Positions 1 through 9,408 are shown, counted from the stretch's first letter. The stretch is DNA of 64,000 nucleotides from Hydrogenophaga taeniospiralis CCUG 15921 (GCF_001592305.1 NZ_BCWR01000019.1:62001-126000); one strand, 5' to 3'. Notes: a model not told the origin generated them from the sequence alone. Numbers and translations: made by a program.

Positions 1-43
1 AACGCTGGCGCATGAGATGAAGGTGGGTGGGCCGGGTGATCAC
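1..43 (-). CDS. start of a further tad-locus gene (partial, cut by window edge)
   Basis: An open frame begins at a GTG (43-41) that overlaps the tadE stop in a GTGA arrangement and runs off the window. An in-frame ATG lies at 13-11. Only about 14 codons are visible, so the product cannot be recognised. In tad loci the gene after tadE is often another TadE/TadG-type pseudopilin or a von Willebrand-domain protein; that is inference from gene order only. No clear ribosome binding site is seen before the ATG, which favours translational coupling from the GTG. Confidence 0.3.
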   Translation of the reverse strand, partial: MITRPTHLHLMRQR

Positions 44-561
44 AGGGCCCTTCCATCGAGCAGCATGCTGGCCTGCCCCACCAGGGTCTCGGGCATGAAG
101 ATGCCGAACCCGGGCAGGGCGGGCGCCACCGGGTGGGTGGCGTAGGGGTAGGTCACGGTCACGGTCATCTGGCAGCCGCTGGTGATGTGCACGCCGCAGT
201 CCAGCACGGTCAATCCGTCTTCGGTGCAGGCGCCACCGTCGATCCGGCACACGCTGGCGCTGACCTGCGGGGCTTCGGGCAGCCAGGTCACGAGGCTGGT
301 GGCCAGGTTTTTTGCGGCGTCGATGCGGGCCGGCAGCTGGCTCCCGCTCCCCGCGACCTGGTAGCGCAGGCCGGCGCGCGCGCCTTCTTCGGCCGCGTTC
401 TGCAGGCCCAGGCGCAGGCTGAAGACGATGCCGTAGCTCAGCAGCGCATAGAGCAGCGCGAAAAAGACCGGGAAGATCACGGCGAACTCCACCGCGTACG
501 CGCCGCCCTGGCGCGGGCGGCTGCCGCGGGGCTGGTGCGAGGGGGGGACGCCAGCGGCCAT
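40..561 (-). CDS. tadE: TadE-like minor pseudopilin
   Basis: A protein of 173 residues. After a short basic leader comes the TadE signature: a Gly, then a hydrophobic stretch starting AYAVEFAVIFPVFFALLYA with the conserved Glu near the start, as in prepilin-like proteins processed by the Tad prepilin peptidase. The rest is a small periplasmic domain with several cysteines (around residues 115-145), possibly disulfide-bonded. TadE proteins are needed for Flp pilus assembly. The ATG at 561 was chosen because it lies just after the stop of the preceding gene (567) and leaves only a short leader before the hydrophobic segment. The frame stays open further upstream, but that part overlaps the DUF3613 gene. 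Confidence 0.85.
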   Translation of the reverse strand: MAAGVPPSHQPRGSRPRQGGAYAVEFAVIFPVFFALLYALLSYGIVFSLRLGLQNAAEEGARAGLRYQVAGSGSQLPARIDAAKNLATSLVTWLPEAPQVSASVCRIDGGACTEDGLTVLDCGVHITSGCQMTVTVTYPYATHPVAPALPGFGIFMPETLVGQASMLLDGRAL

Positions 562-566
562 GCGCC

Positions 567-875
567 TTATTCCTTGGCCGAGCCGGCGGAGGCGTCGCCC
601 AGGCGGGAGCCGAACCACAGCGGCAGCTCGGTCTGGAAGCTCTTGAGATAACGCTGGTGGCTGATCTCGGCCACGCTGCCGTCGATGGGGCGCGGCACGG
701 GGGAGGCGTCGCTGCCCTCGCGCTGGCGCTGCAGCAGGCTGCGCGTGGCGTCGCCCACGGCCACCCGGCTGGCCGCTTCGCCCGGGGCGGGCGCGGTCGT
801 GGGCGCGGCGGGTTGCGCCCACAGGGGCGTGCTGGCGAGCAGCAGGGTCAGGAGCAGGGGGCGGTGGGTGTTCAT
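567..875 (-). CDS. DUF3613-family small exported protein of the tad locus
   Basis: A protein of 102 residues with a Sec signal peptide (residues 1-20, ending PLWAQ), an Ala/Pro-rich linker, and a conserved C-terminal half containing ASPVPRPIDG and a YLKSF motif. This matches the DUF3613 family, which in Burkholderiales is typically found inside tad loci. Its function is unknown; it is presumably periplasmic and linked to the pilus. The ATG at 875 is preceded by GAAGGG. A start 30 bases further upstream is possible but would bury the signal peptide. Confidence 0.75.
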   Translation of the reverse strand: MNTHRPLLLTLLLASTPLWAQPAAPTTAPAPGEAASRVAVGDATRSLLQRQREGSDASPVPRPIDGSVAEISHQRYLKSFQTELPLWFGSRLGDASAGSAKE

Positions 876-921
876 GCGGAAGGCCCTTCGTGTGGATGGG
901 TACAAGCCGTTCGTTGGGGGG

Positions 922-1710
922 TCATTGAGGCTTTGTGGCCTGGGCTTCGGCCAGGCTGGCCTGGCTCAGGCGCTGCGCGCTTTTCAGCACCAGGCTGGAC
1001 GAGGGCGCGGGCTGCGAGGCGCCGGGGCGCAGCACCAGCGCCAGTTGCTCGATGGCCTGGCGCGTGGCCGGGCTGAGCGCGCGCTGCGCCATCAACCGCC
1101 GCGCGTGCTCCGGCTGGCCGGTGCTCAGGTGGTACAGGGCCACGTTGCTCGCCACCCGGGGGTGGCTGGGCAGCAGCTCCGAGGCTTGCATGAGCGGCAG
1201 CCGGGCTTCTTCAAAGCGCTGCGCCAGCAGGTAGGCGTAGCCCAGGTCGTTGAGCACCAGGCCGTCGGTGGGCAGGAGCTGGCGCGCCTTCTCCAGCATC
1301 AGGATGGCGCGGGGGAAATCCTCCTGGCTTCCGGCGATCAGGCCCAGGCCCCGGTAGGCGGCGCCGCGCACCGGGGTGTCGAGCAGCTGCTCGTACAGGC
1401 GGCGGCTCGCGCTCCACTGCGCGGTCTGGCGCAGCGCCTCGGCCTTGAGCAGCCGGGAGTCGGGCGAGGCGCCCCACTTCTGCTCCAGCGCGTCGATGTG
1501 CGCCAGCGACGCAAACCACAGGCCGTTGCCCTGCATCTGCCGCACCAGGGACAGGTAGGTGGGCAGGTTGTCGAGCGTGGGGCCGGGGCCCGTGCCCGTG
1601 GGGGCGGCGGCGCCGTCGGCGCCCGGTTGCGGCGGCGTGGGCCGCGCGGCGCAGGCGCCGAGCAGCAGGGCCGCGCACAGGGGAAGGGTCCAAGACCAGC
1701 GAGGGTTCAT
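922..1710 (-). CDS. tadD: TadD-like TPR lipoprotein
   Basis: A protein of 262 residues. The N-terminus is a lipoprotein signal with lipobox LGAC (Cys20), so it is probably anchored in the outer membrane. A Pro/Gly-rich linker follows, then tetratricopeptide-type helical repeats from about 60 to 220, including GLGLIAG and LNDLGYAYLLAQRFEEA. TadD is the pilotin-like TPR lipoprotein of the Tad secretion apparatus and is thought to help the RcpA secretin assemble. The ATG overlaps the tadC stop (ATGA), so the two genes are translationally coupled. Confidence 0.85.
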   Translation of the reverse strand: MNPRWSWTLPLCAALLLGACAARPTPPQPGADGAAAPTGTGPGPTLDNLPTYLSLVRQMQGNGLWFASLAHIDALEQKWGASPDSRLLKAEALRQTAQWSASRRLYEQLLDTPVRGAAYRGLGLIAGSQEDFPRAILMLEKARQLLPTDGLVLNDLGYAYLLAQRFEEARLPLMQASELLPSHPRVASNVALYHLSTGQPEHARRLMAQRALSPATRQAIEQLALVLRPGASQPAPSSSLVLKSAQRLSQASLAEAQATKPQ

Positions 1711-2654
1711 TTCACCATGCTCCCGAGAGACCGGATGACCGCGAGGAAGCCCGGCCCCGCGACGATGATCAGCAGGGCGGGCAACAGCGTGGTCACCATG
1801 ACCACGGTCATCTTCACCGTGATGACGCCCACCCGGGTCTTCATCTCGGCCTTGCGGTGCACCCGCAAGCGTTCGCTGAACTGGCGGATCGGCTCCTGGA
1901 TGGCGCCGCCGTGTTTGTCCACCTGGATCAGCAGCGAGATCAGGTCGGTGAGGTGCTGGTTCTGGTGCAGATCGGCCATGCGCTGGAACGCGTGTTCGCG
2001 CGTGCGGCCCTGGTTGTACTGGCGGTTCGCCGTCGCCACGTCGTTGCCGAGGATGGGGATCACGCCCGTGAAGTCCTTGGCGATGATCTGCAGGCTCTGG
2101 TCCAGGCTGAGGCCCACGCTCTGGAGCAGGCCGAGCAGGTCCACGAACAGCGGCAGCTCGTGCGAGACGCGGATGCGGCGGCGCGCGGCCAGGCGCTGCA
2201 GCAGCCACTTGGGCAGCATGAAGCCCACCACGAAGGCCATGGCCAGCAGCAGGAAACCCTTGCGCGAGGTGTCGGACCCGTGCACGAACAGCGCGTCCAC
2301 CAGCAGGGGCAGGCCCACCGCCAGCGCGGCGCGGGTCAGCAGCAGGGTGAGCTGGGCCCGCACCGAGGGGAAGCCGCACTGGCTGATCAGCTGGCGGTCT
2401 TCGTCAGCCACCAGCAGGCGGCCCAGCCGGGTGTCGAGCCAGTGCGCGGGCAACTGCTCGTCGCGGTTGGGCGCCGCCGCGGCCGGGCCGTCGCTCTCCC
2501 GCGGCTGGCCGGCCGCGCTGCGGTCCAGCGCGTTCTGGATCACCTCGGCGCCGCGCCGCTGCAGCCGCTGGCGGCGCAGCAGCAGCGCGGCCATCAGCAC
2601 CAGGGCCAGGCTCAGCAAGGCCAGGGACAGCAGCAGGAGGGTGTGGGCCGTCAT
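1707..2654 (-). CDS. tadC: TadC, inner-membrane platform protein (type II secretion F family)
   Basis: A protein of 315 residues with an N-terminal membrane helix (about 5-28), a cytoplasmic stretch, two further hydrophobic segments near 115-155, a GspF-type domain (about 170-290, with LPLFVDLLGLLQSVGLSLDQ) and a C-terminal membrane helix. TadB and TadC form the inner-membrane platform on which the TadA ATPase acts. It starts 5 bases after the tadB stop and ends overlapping tadD. The usual length and order of the family are preserved. Confidence 0.9.
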   Translation of the reverse strand: MTAHTLLLLSLALLSLALVLMAALLLRRQRLQRRGAEVIQNALDRSAAGQPRESDGPAAAAPNRDEQLPAHWLDTRLGRLLVADEDRQLISQCGFPSVRAQLTLLLTRAALAVGLPLLVDALFVHGSDTSRKGFLLLAMAFVVGFMLPKWLLQRLAARRRIRVSHELPLFVDLLGLLQSVGLSLDQSLQIIAKDFTGVIPILGNDVATANRQYNQGRTREHAFQRMADLHQNQHLTDLISLLIQVDKHGGAIQEPIRQFSERLRVHRKAEMKTRVGVITVKMTVVMVTTLLPALLIIVAGPGFLAVIRSLGSMVK

Positions 2655-2659
2655 GGGGG

Positions 2660-3601
2660 TCACTCCAGCCGGGACAGGCGGTAGAGCAGGTAGACGCCCA
2701 GCGCCTGCAGGCCGGCCGCGCCCAGCACCAGCTGGCGCCCGGTGCCGTCGTCCCAGAGGCGGGCGAAATACGCGCCGTTGATGGTGATGATGGCCGCACC
2801 CACCACCAGGGGCAGCAGGCCCAGCACCCAGGCCGACATGCGGGTCTCGGCCGACATGGCCACCAGCTCGTGCTCCATCTCCTCGCGGTCGCGCATGAAG
2901 TGCGCGACCCGCTCCAGCAGCACGTCCGAGCGGCCGCCGTAGCGCACCCCCAGGCCCATGATGGACGCGAGCAGCTGCATCTCTTCGAAGCGCACCTTGT
3001 TCGCGACCTGCTGCAGCGCCTGGTCGATGTCCAGCCCGGCGCGCACCAGGCTCATGGCGTTGTCCATTTGCTGGCGCAGCGGGGGCTGCACGCTGGGGAT
3101 CGCCATCTGGAAGGCGGCCTGGGTCGAGTTGCCGACCACGATCAGGCGGGCAATGATGTCCAGGAAACCGGGCAGCTGGCGGATCAGTTCGGTGCGGATT
3201 TTCTGCACCCGGGTCCAGAGATAGAACGCGCCCAGCGTGAGCAGCAGCGCCAGCAGGCCGGCCGCGCCGATCCAGCTGGAGAGCGTGCCCGCGACCACCA
3301 CCGCCGCCACGATCAGCAGCCCGCCGGCCAGCAGCTGGCGGGACGAGAGCGCGCCCAGCAGCCACTCGGGCATGGGAAAGAGCTCGCGCTTGCGCGCCAC
3401 CTGGGGAGGCTCTTCCAGGGCGGGCGGCGCGCCAAAGCGCAGCTCGGCGGCCAGGGCCGCGCCCTCCCGTGCCATCTTCTTCGCCAGGGTCTGGTTGGCG
3501 GTCTGGCGCCGGCGCTGGCGCGCCGCCATGTCCCACAGGAGCAGCAGCGCGCCGCCCAGGGCCAGGGTCAGGCTGAACAGCAATACCCAGGGGCCGGTCA
3601 T
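2660..3601 (-). CDS. tadB: TadB, inner-membrane platform protein (type II secretion F family)
   Basis: A protein of 313 residues with N-terminal and central membrane helices, a GspF-like domain (about 130-270; LPGFLDIIARLIVVGNSTQ and a conserved GLDIDQAL segment) and two C-terminal hydrophobic helices. It pairs with TadC as the platform of the Flp pilus machine. The ATG follows the tadA stop with one base between them, so coupling is likely. Confidence 0.9.
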   Translation of the reverse strand: MTGPWVLLFSLTLALGGALLLLWDMAARQRRRQTANQTLAKKMAREGAALAAELRFGAPPALEEPPQVARKRELFPMPEWLLGALSSRQLLAGGLLIVAAVVVAGTLSSWIGAAGLLALLLTLGAFYLWTRVQKIRTELIRQLPGFLDIIARLIVVGNSTQAAFQMAIPSVQPPLRQQMDNAMSLVRAGLDIDQALQQVANKVRFEEMQLLASIMGLGVRYGGRSDVLLERVAHFMRDREEMEHELVAMSAETRMSAWVLGLLPLVVGAAIITINGAYFARLWDDGTGRQLVLGAAGLQALGVYLLYRLSRLE

Positions 3602-3602
3602 G

Positions 3603-4910
3603 TCAGCTGTCCTTGTGCTGACGCTGCAGCACCTGCCGCAGGCGCACGATCTTGGGCGAGTGCGGGCTGATGCCCAGCGAGATCCAGCGGTCGCGCTCGT
3701 CTCCGTCGGGCAGGGGCTGCGGCTCGTAGCGGAACAGCTCCTGCATGGCGACCACGTTGTCGTTCAGGCCGGTGATCTCGCTGATCGAGATGATGCGGCG
3801 CCCGCCGTTGGGCAGGCGCCCGATCTGGATGATGAAGTCGATGGCGTTGGCGATCTGGCGCCGCAGGCTGACCTCGCTGCCCTGGTAGCCGGCAAAGCCC
3901 GCGAGCATCTCCAGCCGGTACAGGCACTCGCGCGGCGAGCTGGCGTGGATGGTGCCCATGGAGCCGTCGTGCCCGGTGTTCATGGCCTGCAGCATCTCGA
4001 TCACTTCGGCGCCGCGCACCTCGCCGACGATGATGCGGTCCGGGCGCATGCGCAGGCTGTTGCGCAGCAGGTCGCGGATGCTCACGTTGCCGGCTCCGTC
4101 GTAGCTGCCGGGCCGGCTTTCCATGCGGACCACGTGCGGGTGGTTCAGGGCCAGCTCGGCCGTGTCTTCGATGGTGACCACGCGTTCGTTGTCGGGCACG
4201 AAGCTCGCCAGCGCGTTGAGCAGGGCGGTCTTGCCCGAGCTCGTGCCGCCGCTGATCAGGATGTTGCAGCGCGCGCGCACCGCCATCTCCAGCAGTTGCG
4301 CCATGGCCAGGTCGAAGGTGCCCAGCTTGAGCAGGTCTTCCGGCGTGAGCGGGTCCTTGCGGAACTTGCGGATCGACACCACCGGGCCGTTGATCACCAG
4401 CGGCTCGATCACCACGTTGATGCGCCCACCGTCGCTCAGCCGCGCGTCGACCATGGGGTTGGACTCGTCTAGCCGCCGGCCGATGGGCGCGAGGATGCGC
4501 CGCACGATGCGCATCAGGTGCGCGTTGTCGGCGAAGTTGAGCACCGCCTTCTGCAGCACCCCGTGCTTGGAGACGTAGATCTGCTTGCTGCCGTTGATCA
4601 GGATGTCTTCCACCGCCGGGTCGTTGAGCATGTCCTCCAGCGGGCCGAAGCCGGCGAACTCCTTGGTCAGGGCCTCGGCCAGGAGCTGGGTCTCCTGGCT
4701 GTTGATCGGCACCCGGTGCAGCCGCACCAGGCTCTCGCACTCCAGGTTGACGAACTGCTGGATCGAGCTGCGCGACCAGCGGCCGAACTCGGCCCCGAGC
4801 TCCTCGATCCGGTTGAGCAGGTGTTCGTGGATGAAGGCCTTGATGGTCTGGAACTCCTGCGAGTTCTGGAAGGTCTGCCTGTCGTCGGAAAACTCAACGT
4901 CCAAAGTCAT
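3603..4910 (-). CDS. tadA: TadA/CpaF secretion ATPase
   Basis: A 435-residue hexameric ATPase that powers Flp pilus assembly. Visible motifs are Walker A GGTSSGKT (221-228), an Asp box TIEDTAEL (246-253), Walker B-type [11 protein letters not shown] (292-302) and a His box GSMGTIHA (316-323). The first 90 residues form the TadA/CpaF N-terminal helical domain. The start has an AAGGAAG ribosome site about 8 bases upstream. Length and motif order are normal for the family. Confidence 0.95.
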   Translation of the reverse strand: MTLDVEFSDDRQTFQNSQEFQTIKAFIHEHLLNRIEELGAEFGRWSRSSIQQFVNLECESLVRLHRVPINSQETQLLAEALTKEFAGFGPLEDMLNDPAVEDILINGSKQIYVSKHGVLQKAVLNFADNAHLMRIVRRILAPIGRRLDESNPMVDARLSDGGRINVVIEPLVINGPVVSIRKFRKDPLTPEDLLKLGTFDLAMAQLLEMAVRARCNILISGGTSSGKTALLNALASFVPDNERVVTIEDTAELALNHPHVVRMESRPGSYDGAGNVSIRDLLRNSLRMRPDRIIVGEVRGAEVIEMLQAMNTGHDGSMGTIHASSPRECLYRLEMLAGFAGYQGSEVSLRRQIANAIDFIIQIGRLPNGGRRIISISEITGLNDNVVAMQELFRYEPQPLPDGDERDRWISLGISPHSPKIVRLRQVLQRQHKDS

Positions 4911-4922
4911 GGTGGTGCTTCC

Positions 4923-6212
4923 TTAACTCTTCCACTTGCCGATCAGCTGGGCCATGTACCGCGCCCAGATGCCGGGGCCGGCCGAGGGGGACGGGGTGCC
5001 GCCGGGCCAGGGCCCGAGGCTGCGGATCATCCCGCCCAGGGCCGTGACGTAGGGGTCGTTGCGGGCCACCCGCGAGATCAGTTCGCCCTTGCTCGCGGCG
5101 ATCAGCAGCGGGGTGCTGCGGTCGGGGATCACATGCCCCAGCGGGATGCCCAGCCGCGCGGCGATGTCGCTCGCCGGCAGGCCGATGCTGGGGCTGTACT
5201 TGTTGAGCACGAGGGCGAAGTGCTGGGTGTCCAGGCCGCGGTCGCGCAGCTCGCGCAGCAGCGTGGAGGTGGACACGATGCCGCCGATGCTCTGGTCGCA
5301 GACCACCCAGACCTTTTCGGCGTCGCGCACCGATTGCGCCACGAAGTCCACTGTGCTGAAGCCGCCCAGATCGGTGATCAGGAAGTCGTAGAAGTCGGAG
5401 AGCCGCCGGATCAGCGAGACCGACTCCGCGTGCGACACCTCCTTGATCTGCGCCAGGCTGGCCGGCAGCGGCAGCAGCGCCATGCCGCTGGGGTGGTGGG
5501 CCAGCGCCGTCTGCAGCAGGGTCTGGTCCAGCCGCTTGAGGTTGCGCACGCCGTCGACGAAGCTGAAGCTGCTCTCCTGTCCCAGGTAGAGCAGACCGTC
5601 GCGCGCGGGCAGCCCCAGGTCGAGCAGGACCACGCCCAGGCGCTGGGCCAGCCGGTTCGCCGCCTGCGGCTGCGCCTGCGCCGCGTTGCGCATTTCCTGC
5701 AGACTCACCGCGAGGTTGCTCGCCAGGGTGCTGACCCCCAGGCCGGGGCGCGCGCCCAGCAGCGCGATGGTGCGGCCGCGGGCCTTCTCGCGGTCGCTCA
5801 GCCGGCGCACCATGAGCGCCTGCATGACCGACTGCACCGCCTCGTTCGACGCGCTGACGAAGACGAAATCGTCGACCCCGCTGCGCAGCGCGAGCAGCGT
5901 GCACTGGGTGTCGGTCTCGCGGCCCGTGCCGATCAGCAGCACCTCGGGCCAGTCGCGGCGCAACAGGTCCACGATGCGGCCGGCGCGCGCGGCGTCGACG
6001 TCGCTGAAGTCGAGGAACACACACTGGGGGTGCAGCATCGCGACCCGCTCGCCGACGGTGTTTTCGTCGACCGCGACCGTGGTCACCGAGCCCAGGTCCG
6101 CCAGCGCGTGGGTCAGCCAGCTGATGTGCGGGCCCTGCACCGAGACGTACAGGTAGACGCTGTCGGCGACGCTGTGAAGAGGGGTGAATGGGGCGTTTTT
6201 CATCGTGGGCAT
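4923..6212 (-). CDS. tadZ: TadZ/CpaE-like pilus localisation ATPase (MinD/ParA fold)
   Basis: A protein of 429 residues. Residues 1-135 form a receiver-like domain (LHPQCVFLDFSDVD) without a full phosphoacceptor set. Residues 145-400 are a ParA/MinD-type ATPase with a deviant Walker A, LLGARPGLGVSTLASN, and a switch-like DLGGFSTVDF segment. The sensor Lys of the deviant Walker A is replaced by Arg-Pro, and the P-loop Lys position is Val, as in atypical TadZ proteins, so ATP hydrolysis may be weak. TadZ/CpaE directs the Tad machine to the pole. An alternative ATG lies three codons inside. Confidence 0.85.
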   Translation of the reverse strand: MPTMKNAPFTPLHSVADSVYLYVSVQGPHISWLTHALADLGSVTTVAVDENTVGERVAMLHPQCVFLDFSDVDAARAGRIVDLLRRDWPEVLLIGTGRETDTQCTLLALRSGVDDFVFVSASNEAVQSVMQALMVRRLSDREKARGRTIALLGARPGLGVSTLASNLAVSLQEMRNAAQAQPQAANRLAQRLGVVLLDLGLPARDGLLYLGQESSFSFVDGVRNLKRLDQTLLQTALAHHPSGMALLPLPASLAQIKEVSHAESVSLIRRLSDFYDFLITDLGGFSTVDFVAQSVRDAEKVWVVCDQSIGGIVSTSTLLRELRDRGLDTQHFALVLNKYSPSIGLPASDIAARLGIPLGHVIPDRSTPLLIAASKGELISRVARNDPYVTALGGMIRSLGPWPGGTPSPSAGPGIWARYMAQLIGKWKS

Positions 6213-6225
6213 GCCGCGGGCGGCC

Positions 6226-7545
6226 TCATTGGGAAAAACCGGGCAGGGCTTCGTCGGCGGTGGTGCCGATGAAGTGGCCGCGCCAGACCGCGGGGTCCCG
6301 GATCTCGCGGGCGCCGGGCAGCGCGCTCTGGAGGTCGGTGCCGCGCGCCAGCGGCCTGACCAGGGTCGGCGTCACCACGATGACCAGTTCGGTCTCGTTC
6401 TGCTGGTAGTTCTGCCGCTTGAAGAACGCGCCCAGCACCGGGATGTCGCCCAGGCCGGGCACCTTGTCCACGTTGGAGCTCGTGGTGCGGCTGACCAGGC
6501 CACCGATGACGAAGCTCTCGCCGTCGCCGAGTTCGATGGTGGTGTCGGCCCGCCGGGTGGAGATCGCGGGCACCGACATGCCGCTGAGCGTGACGGCGTT
6601 GGTGTAGTCCAGATCGCTCGCCTCGGGGGCCACCTTGAGCACGATGCGCTCGTTGGACAGCACCGTGGGCGAGACCGTGAGGCCGATGCCGAAGGGCTTG
6701 AACTCGATGGTGGAGGTGCCCAGGCCCTGCGCGACCGGCACCGGGATCTCGCCGCCGGCCAGGAAATTGGCGCTTTGCCCGGACAGCGCCACCAGCGTGG
6801 GTTCGGCCAGCACGCGCGCCAGCCCGTTGCTTTCGAGCAGGCCGAGATTGAGGCCGAGGTTGGCCTTGCCGAAGCTCATCACCAGACCGAAGGCCTGCGC
6901 CAGCGGCGAGATGGACTCGGTGGCGAGCTCCCCGTTGGCCCCCCAGGTGGCTTTGGTCAGAGAGCTGGGGGAAAAGACGCCGAAACTGAAGCCGCGCTGG
7001 TTGGGCGCGGTGCTGAACAGGTTCAGGCCGGCCTGTTTGAGCACGCGCTTGTTGAACTCCACCACCTTCACGTCCACCTGCACCGTGTGGCTCTTCACGT
7101 CCACCCGGGCCTGGTTGACCAGCAGCTCGTCCTTGCCGCGCGCGGCCTCGGCCGAGCGGGCGGCCTGCAGGTAGGCCTGGGTGCTGGGGTGGGTCTGGTC
7201 CAGCGTCTGCTCGCGGCGCCGCACCTCGATGGCGTAGCGCCTGGCGTCCTTCTCGCCCGTGACCCACAGCATCAGCGAGGTGCTGCCCGCGGCCTTGGCC
7301 GTGATCAGCACGCGCACCGCTTTGCCGTTCAGGCCGGCGCGCGACAGCGCCATGCTGGCGACCGCTTCGTCGGCGATGGCGATGCGCTCGATGCCCTGGT
7401 CGAACAGCAGCTCGTGCATCGTCCCCTGGGTCAGCGACAACACTTGCTGCGATGCGGCCGGCTGGGCGGCGAAGGCCGGGCCGGTGGCGAGCAGCGTGGA
7501 CAGGACGCAGGGCCCCAGGAGGGTGTGGCGGTGCAAGGGCTTCAT
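6226..7545 (-). CDS. rcpA: RcpA/CpaC outer-membrane secretin
   Basis: A protein of 439 residues with a signal peptide (1-27, ending GPAFA), an N-terminal domain of the pilus-secretin type (about 30-110), a middle N-domain and a C-terminal secretin domain (about 200-415) containing GLLESNGLARVLAEPTLVAL and VPGLGDIPVLGAFFK, both hallmark secretin motifs. It forms the outer-membrane pore for the Flp pilus. The ATG at 7545 was chosen for its signal peptide; an ATG 13 codons upstream would overlap cpaB. Confidence 0.92.
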   Translation of the reverse strand: MKPLHRHTLLGPCVLSTLLATGPAFAAQPAASQQVLSLTQGTMHELLFDQGIERIAIADEAVASMALSRAGLNGKAVRVLITAKAAGSTSLMLWVTGEKDARRYAIEVRRREQTLDQTHPSTQAYLQAARSAEAARGKDELLVNQARVDVKSHTVQVDVKVVEFNKRVLKQAGLNLFSTAPNQRGFSFGVFSPSSLTKATWGANGELATESISPLAQAFGLVMSFGKANLGLNLGLLESNGLARVLAEPTLVALSGQSANFLAGGEIPVPVAQGLGTSTIEFKPFGIGLTVSPTVLSNERIVLKVAPEASDLDYTNAVTLSGMSVPAISTRRADTTIELGDGESFVIGGLVSRTTSSNVDKVPGLGDIPVLGAFFKRQNYQQNETELVIVVTPTLVRPLARGTDLQSALPGAREIRDPAVWRGHFIGTTADEALPGFSQ

Positions 7546-7580
7546 GGGGGCGCTCTTTCGGGTGGGGCGGTGCGGGCGGT

Positions 7581-8579
7581 TCATGGCAGGCGCACCGTGT
7601 TGACCTGGCCCGCGCGGATCACCTCGACGCTGGGTCCCGCGGGCGGCGGGGCGGGGGCGCCGGCCCGGCCGGCGGGTGGCGCGGCCTGGAAGCGCCGCAC
7701 CCCGACCGCCCCACGCTGTGCCTGGGCGCCCTGGGCCAGGTTTTCCATGGCGAGGCCGCCGAGGGCGCGGTCCGTGCCCTGCAGTTCGGCGACCGGGGTT
7801 GCGTCCTTGGCGCCGCGGTGGATCGCGGGTTGCAGCACCGTGGGCCACGCCGCGTACAGGTCGGCGGTGGGCACGGCCGCGTCCGTCGGGTTGCGCAGCG
7901 TCAGCGACAGTCGGCCGTTGGCCTCGGCCAGCAGCACCGCGTTGACCTCTTCGACCCGGATCGCCAGCACCGCCGTGCGGGCCTGCTCGGTGGGCTTGGG
8001 CGCGGCTGCGGGCGCCGCCGCCTTGCCGTTGGGGGGCGCGGGGCCGTCCAGCGAGCCGGGGCCGTAGGCCAGGACCCGTTTGCGCGAGAGCAGCATGCGG
8101 GCCTGGCTGCGGTCGATCTCGCCGTTGTCGCGCTTGAGCGCGAAGAACACGTCGACGTAGTCGCCCGGGCGCACCCGGTTGCCCACGCTGCTGACTTCGT
8201 CCATCTTGAGCGCCACGGCCCGTTCGCCCGGCTCGATCAGCGTGGCGAGCCCGGCCGCCAGGTGCTGGGCCAGCACTGGCGTGTCCACGCCCAGGGGCAG
8301 GGTCGAGGTCTGGCCGACGATGCCCTGCGTGTCCTTGAACGCGCCCACCGGGTTGATGCCCAGCTGGACCGTGCGCAGGTCTTCCGGCTGGATGGGCTGG
8401 CCGGCCGCGATGGGCCGGGCGGCCACCACCACCGTGTGCTGGGGTGGCTGGGGCGCGGTGCGGGTGGCCGCGGCCCGGGCGGCCGGGTCAGGCTGGCGGC
8501 TGAGAACCCAGGCGTATCCCCCCAGGACCAGCGCGGCCAGCACCAGCAGGGCCGCCAGGATTCTTGTCAGGTTGAACAT
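7581..8579 (-). CDS. cpaB: CpaB/RcpC Flp pilus assembly protein (SAF domain)
   Basis: A protein of 332 residues with an N-terminal membrane anchor (about 5-25), then an SAF-type domain (about 48-115: VVVAARPIAAGQPIQPEDL) and a CpaB C-terminal region containing RVRPGDYVDVFF. The last third has a low-complexity Pro/Ala tail. CpaB is a periplasmic assembly component thought to work with the secretin. The start is supported by GGGAG upstream. Confidence 0.88.
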   Translation of the reverse strand: MFNLTRILAALLVLAALVLGGYAWVLSRQPDPAARAAATRTAPQPPQHTVVVAARPIAAGQPIQPEDLRTVQLGINPVGAFKDTQGIVGQTSTLPLGVDTPVLAQHLAAGLATLIEPGERAVALKMDEVSSVGNRVRPGDYVDVFFALKRDNGEIDRSQARMLLSRKRVLAYGPGSLDGPAPPNGKAAAPAAAPKPTEQARTAVLAIRVEEVNAVLLAEANGRLSLTLRNPTDAAVPTADLYAAWPTVLQPAIHRGAKDATPVAELQGTDRALGGLAMENLAQGAQAQRGAVGVRRFQAAPPAGRAGAPAPPPAGPSVEVIRAGQVNTVRLP

Positions 8580-8633
8580 AGGGCTCCCATGGAATGAAAA
8601 ATGAACCTTCCGGCGGGGCGCCACGGTGCGGGC

Positions 8634-9131
8634 TCACGGCGGCACCGGCAGGTGCCGCCAGAGCGTGAACGCCAGGGCGACGATCGACATATAGGCCGCC
8701 AGCGGGATCTTTCGTCCCGGTGATCTGGCGTCCGTTGGACCGGGTGGGGGCATCGGGGCCCGGTGACGCAGCGCGGACAGCGAGAGCACCAGCAGCGCGT
8801 GCAGCAGGGCCAGCAGGTTGGCCCCCAGCCAGGTGGCCAGCATCAGCTGTGGCCCCAGCCACAGGCCCAGCACCGCGCCCAGCTTGACGTCGCCCGCCGC
8901 CATCGACCCCAGGCCGTAGAAGGGCAGCAGCAGCGCCAGCGCCAACAGGCCGCCGAGCGCCGCGCGGGCCGCCGTGAGCTCAACCGGGTTCAGGTTCAGT
9001 GCCAGGGCGGCGAGGGCGCCCAGAGCGCCGGCCACCACCATCGCGTTGGGGGCTTTGCGGCGGGTGGCATCGAAAAAGACGGCCACCAGAAGAAACGCCA
9101 CAAAGCCCGCGAGAACCAGGCCCGCGGTCAC
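8634..9131 (-). CDS. tadV: TadV/CpaA prepilin peptidase (A24 family)
   Basis: A 165-residue, strongly hydrophobic protein with about five or six membrane helices. The two catalytic aspartates of A24 aspartic prepilin peptidases are visible: Asp21 (FFDATRRKAPN) and Asp81 in the GDVKLG motif. The short form lacks the N-methylase domain, as in TadV. It should cleave the Flp and TadE leader peptides. The start codon is GTG, 15 bases after the flp stop, with a weak ribosome site. Confidence 0.88.
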   Translation of the reverse strand: MTAGLVLAGFVAFLLVAVFFDATRRKAPNAMVVAGALGALAALALNLNPVELTAARAALGGLLALALLLPFYGLGSMAAGDVKLGAVLGLWLGPQLMLATWLGANLLALLHALLVLSLSALRHRAPMPPPGPTDARSPGRKIPLAAYMSIVALAFTLWRHLPVPP

Positions 9132-9146
9132 ACGGAGCTGGTTCTG

Positions 9147-9332
9147 CTAGCCGCCGGCCGCAGGAACGACCAGCGCGGCACTGATGGCCTGAAAGATGAG
9201 GACAAGCTTGTCCCCGACAGAAGTAAGGGTCAGCAGAATGGCGACCGAAATCAGGCCCGCAATGAGGCCGTATTCAATGGCGGTGGCGCCCTCTTCGTCT
9301 TGCCAGAAAGTCAAAAGCTTATTTTTCATCAT
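9147..9332 (-). CDS. flp: Flp-type major pilin
   Basis: A protein of 61 residues. Charged leader MMKNKLLTFWQDEEG, predicted cleavage after Gly15, then ATAIEYGLIAGLISVAIL with Glu at +5 and Tyr at +6 of the mature protein, which is the Flp motif. The mature pilin is about 46 residues, a single hydrophobic helix and a short tail ending in PAAGG. Two adjacent ATGs (9332 and 9329) are possible, both with AGGGA upstream. It is the first gene of the operon and lies next to a sigma-54-like promoter. Confidence 0.93.
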   Translation of the reverse strand: MMKNKLLTFWQDEEGATAIEYGLIAGLISVAILLTLTSVGDKLVLIFQAISAALVVPAAGG

Positions 9333-9408
9333 CAAGTCCCTGGAAAAAGTGAATGCACGTTGAAGAAAGAACATTCCAAATTGCCTTGCGACAACTTGTA
9401 ACAACTCA

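Noticed and set aside
685..2781. A 698-codon open frame on the plus strand across the tad genes, and similar long plus-strand frames at 4518-6272 and 6184-8067
   Set aside because: They are antisense to well-supported tad genes, are Arg/Gln/Gly-rich without any domain, and arise from high GC at codon position three.
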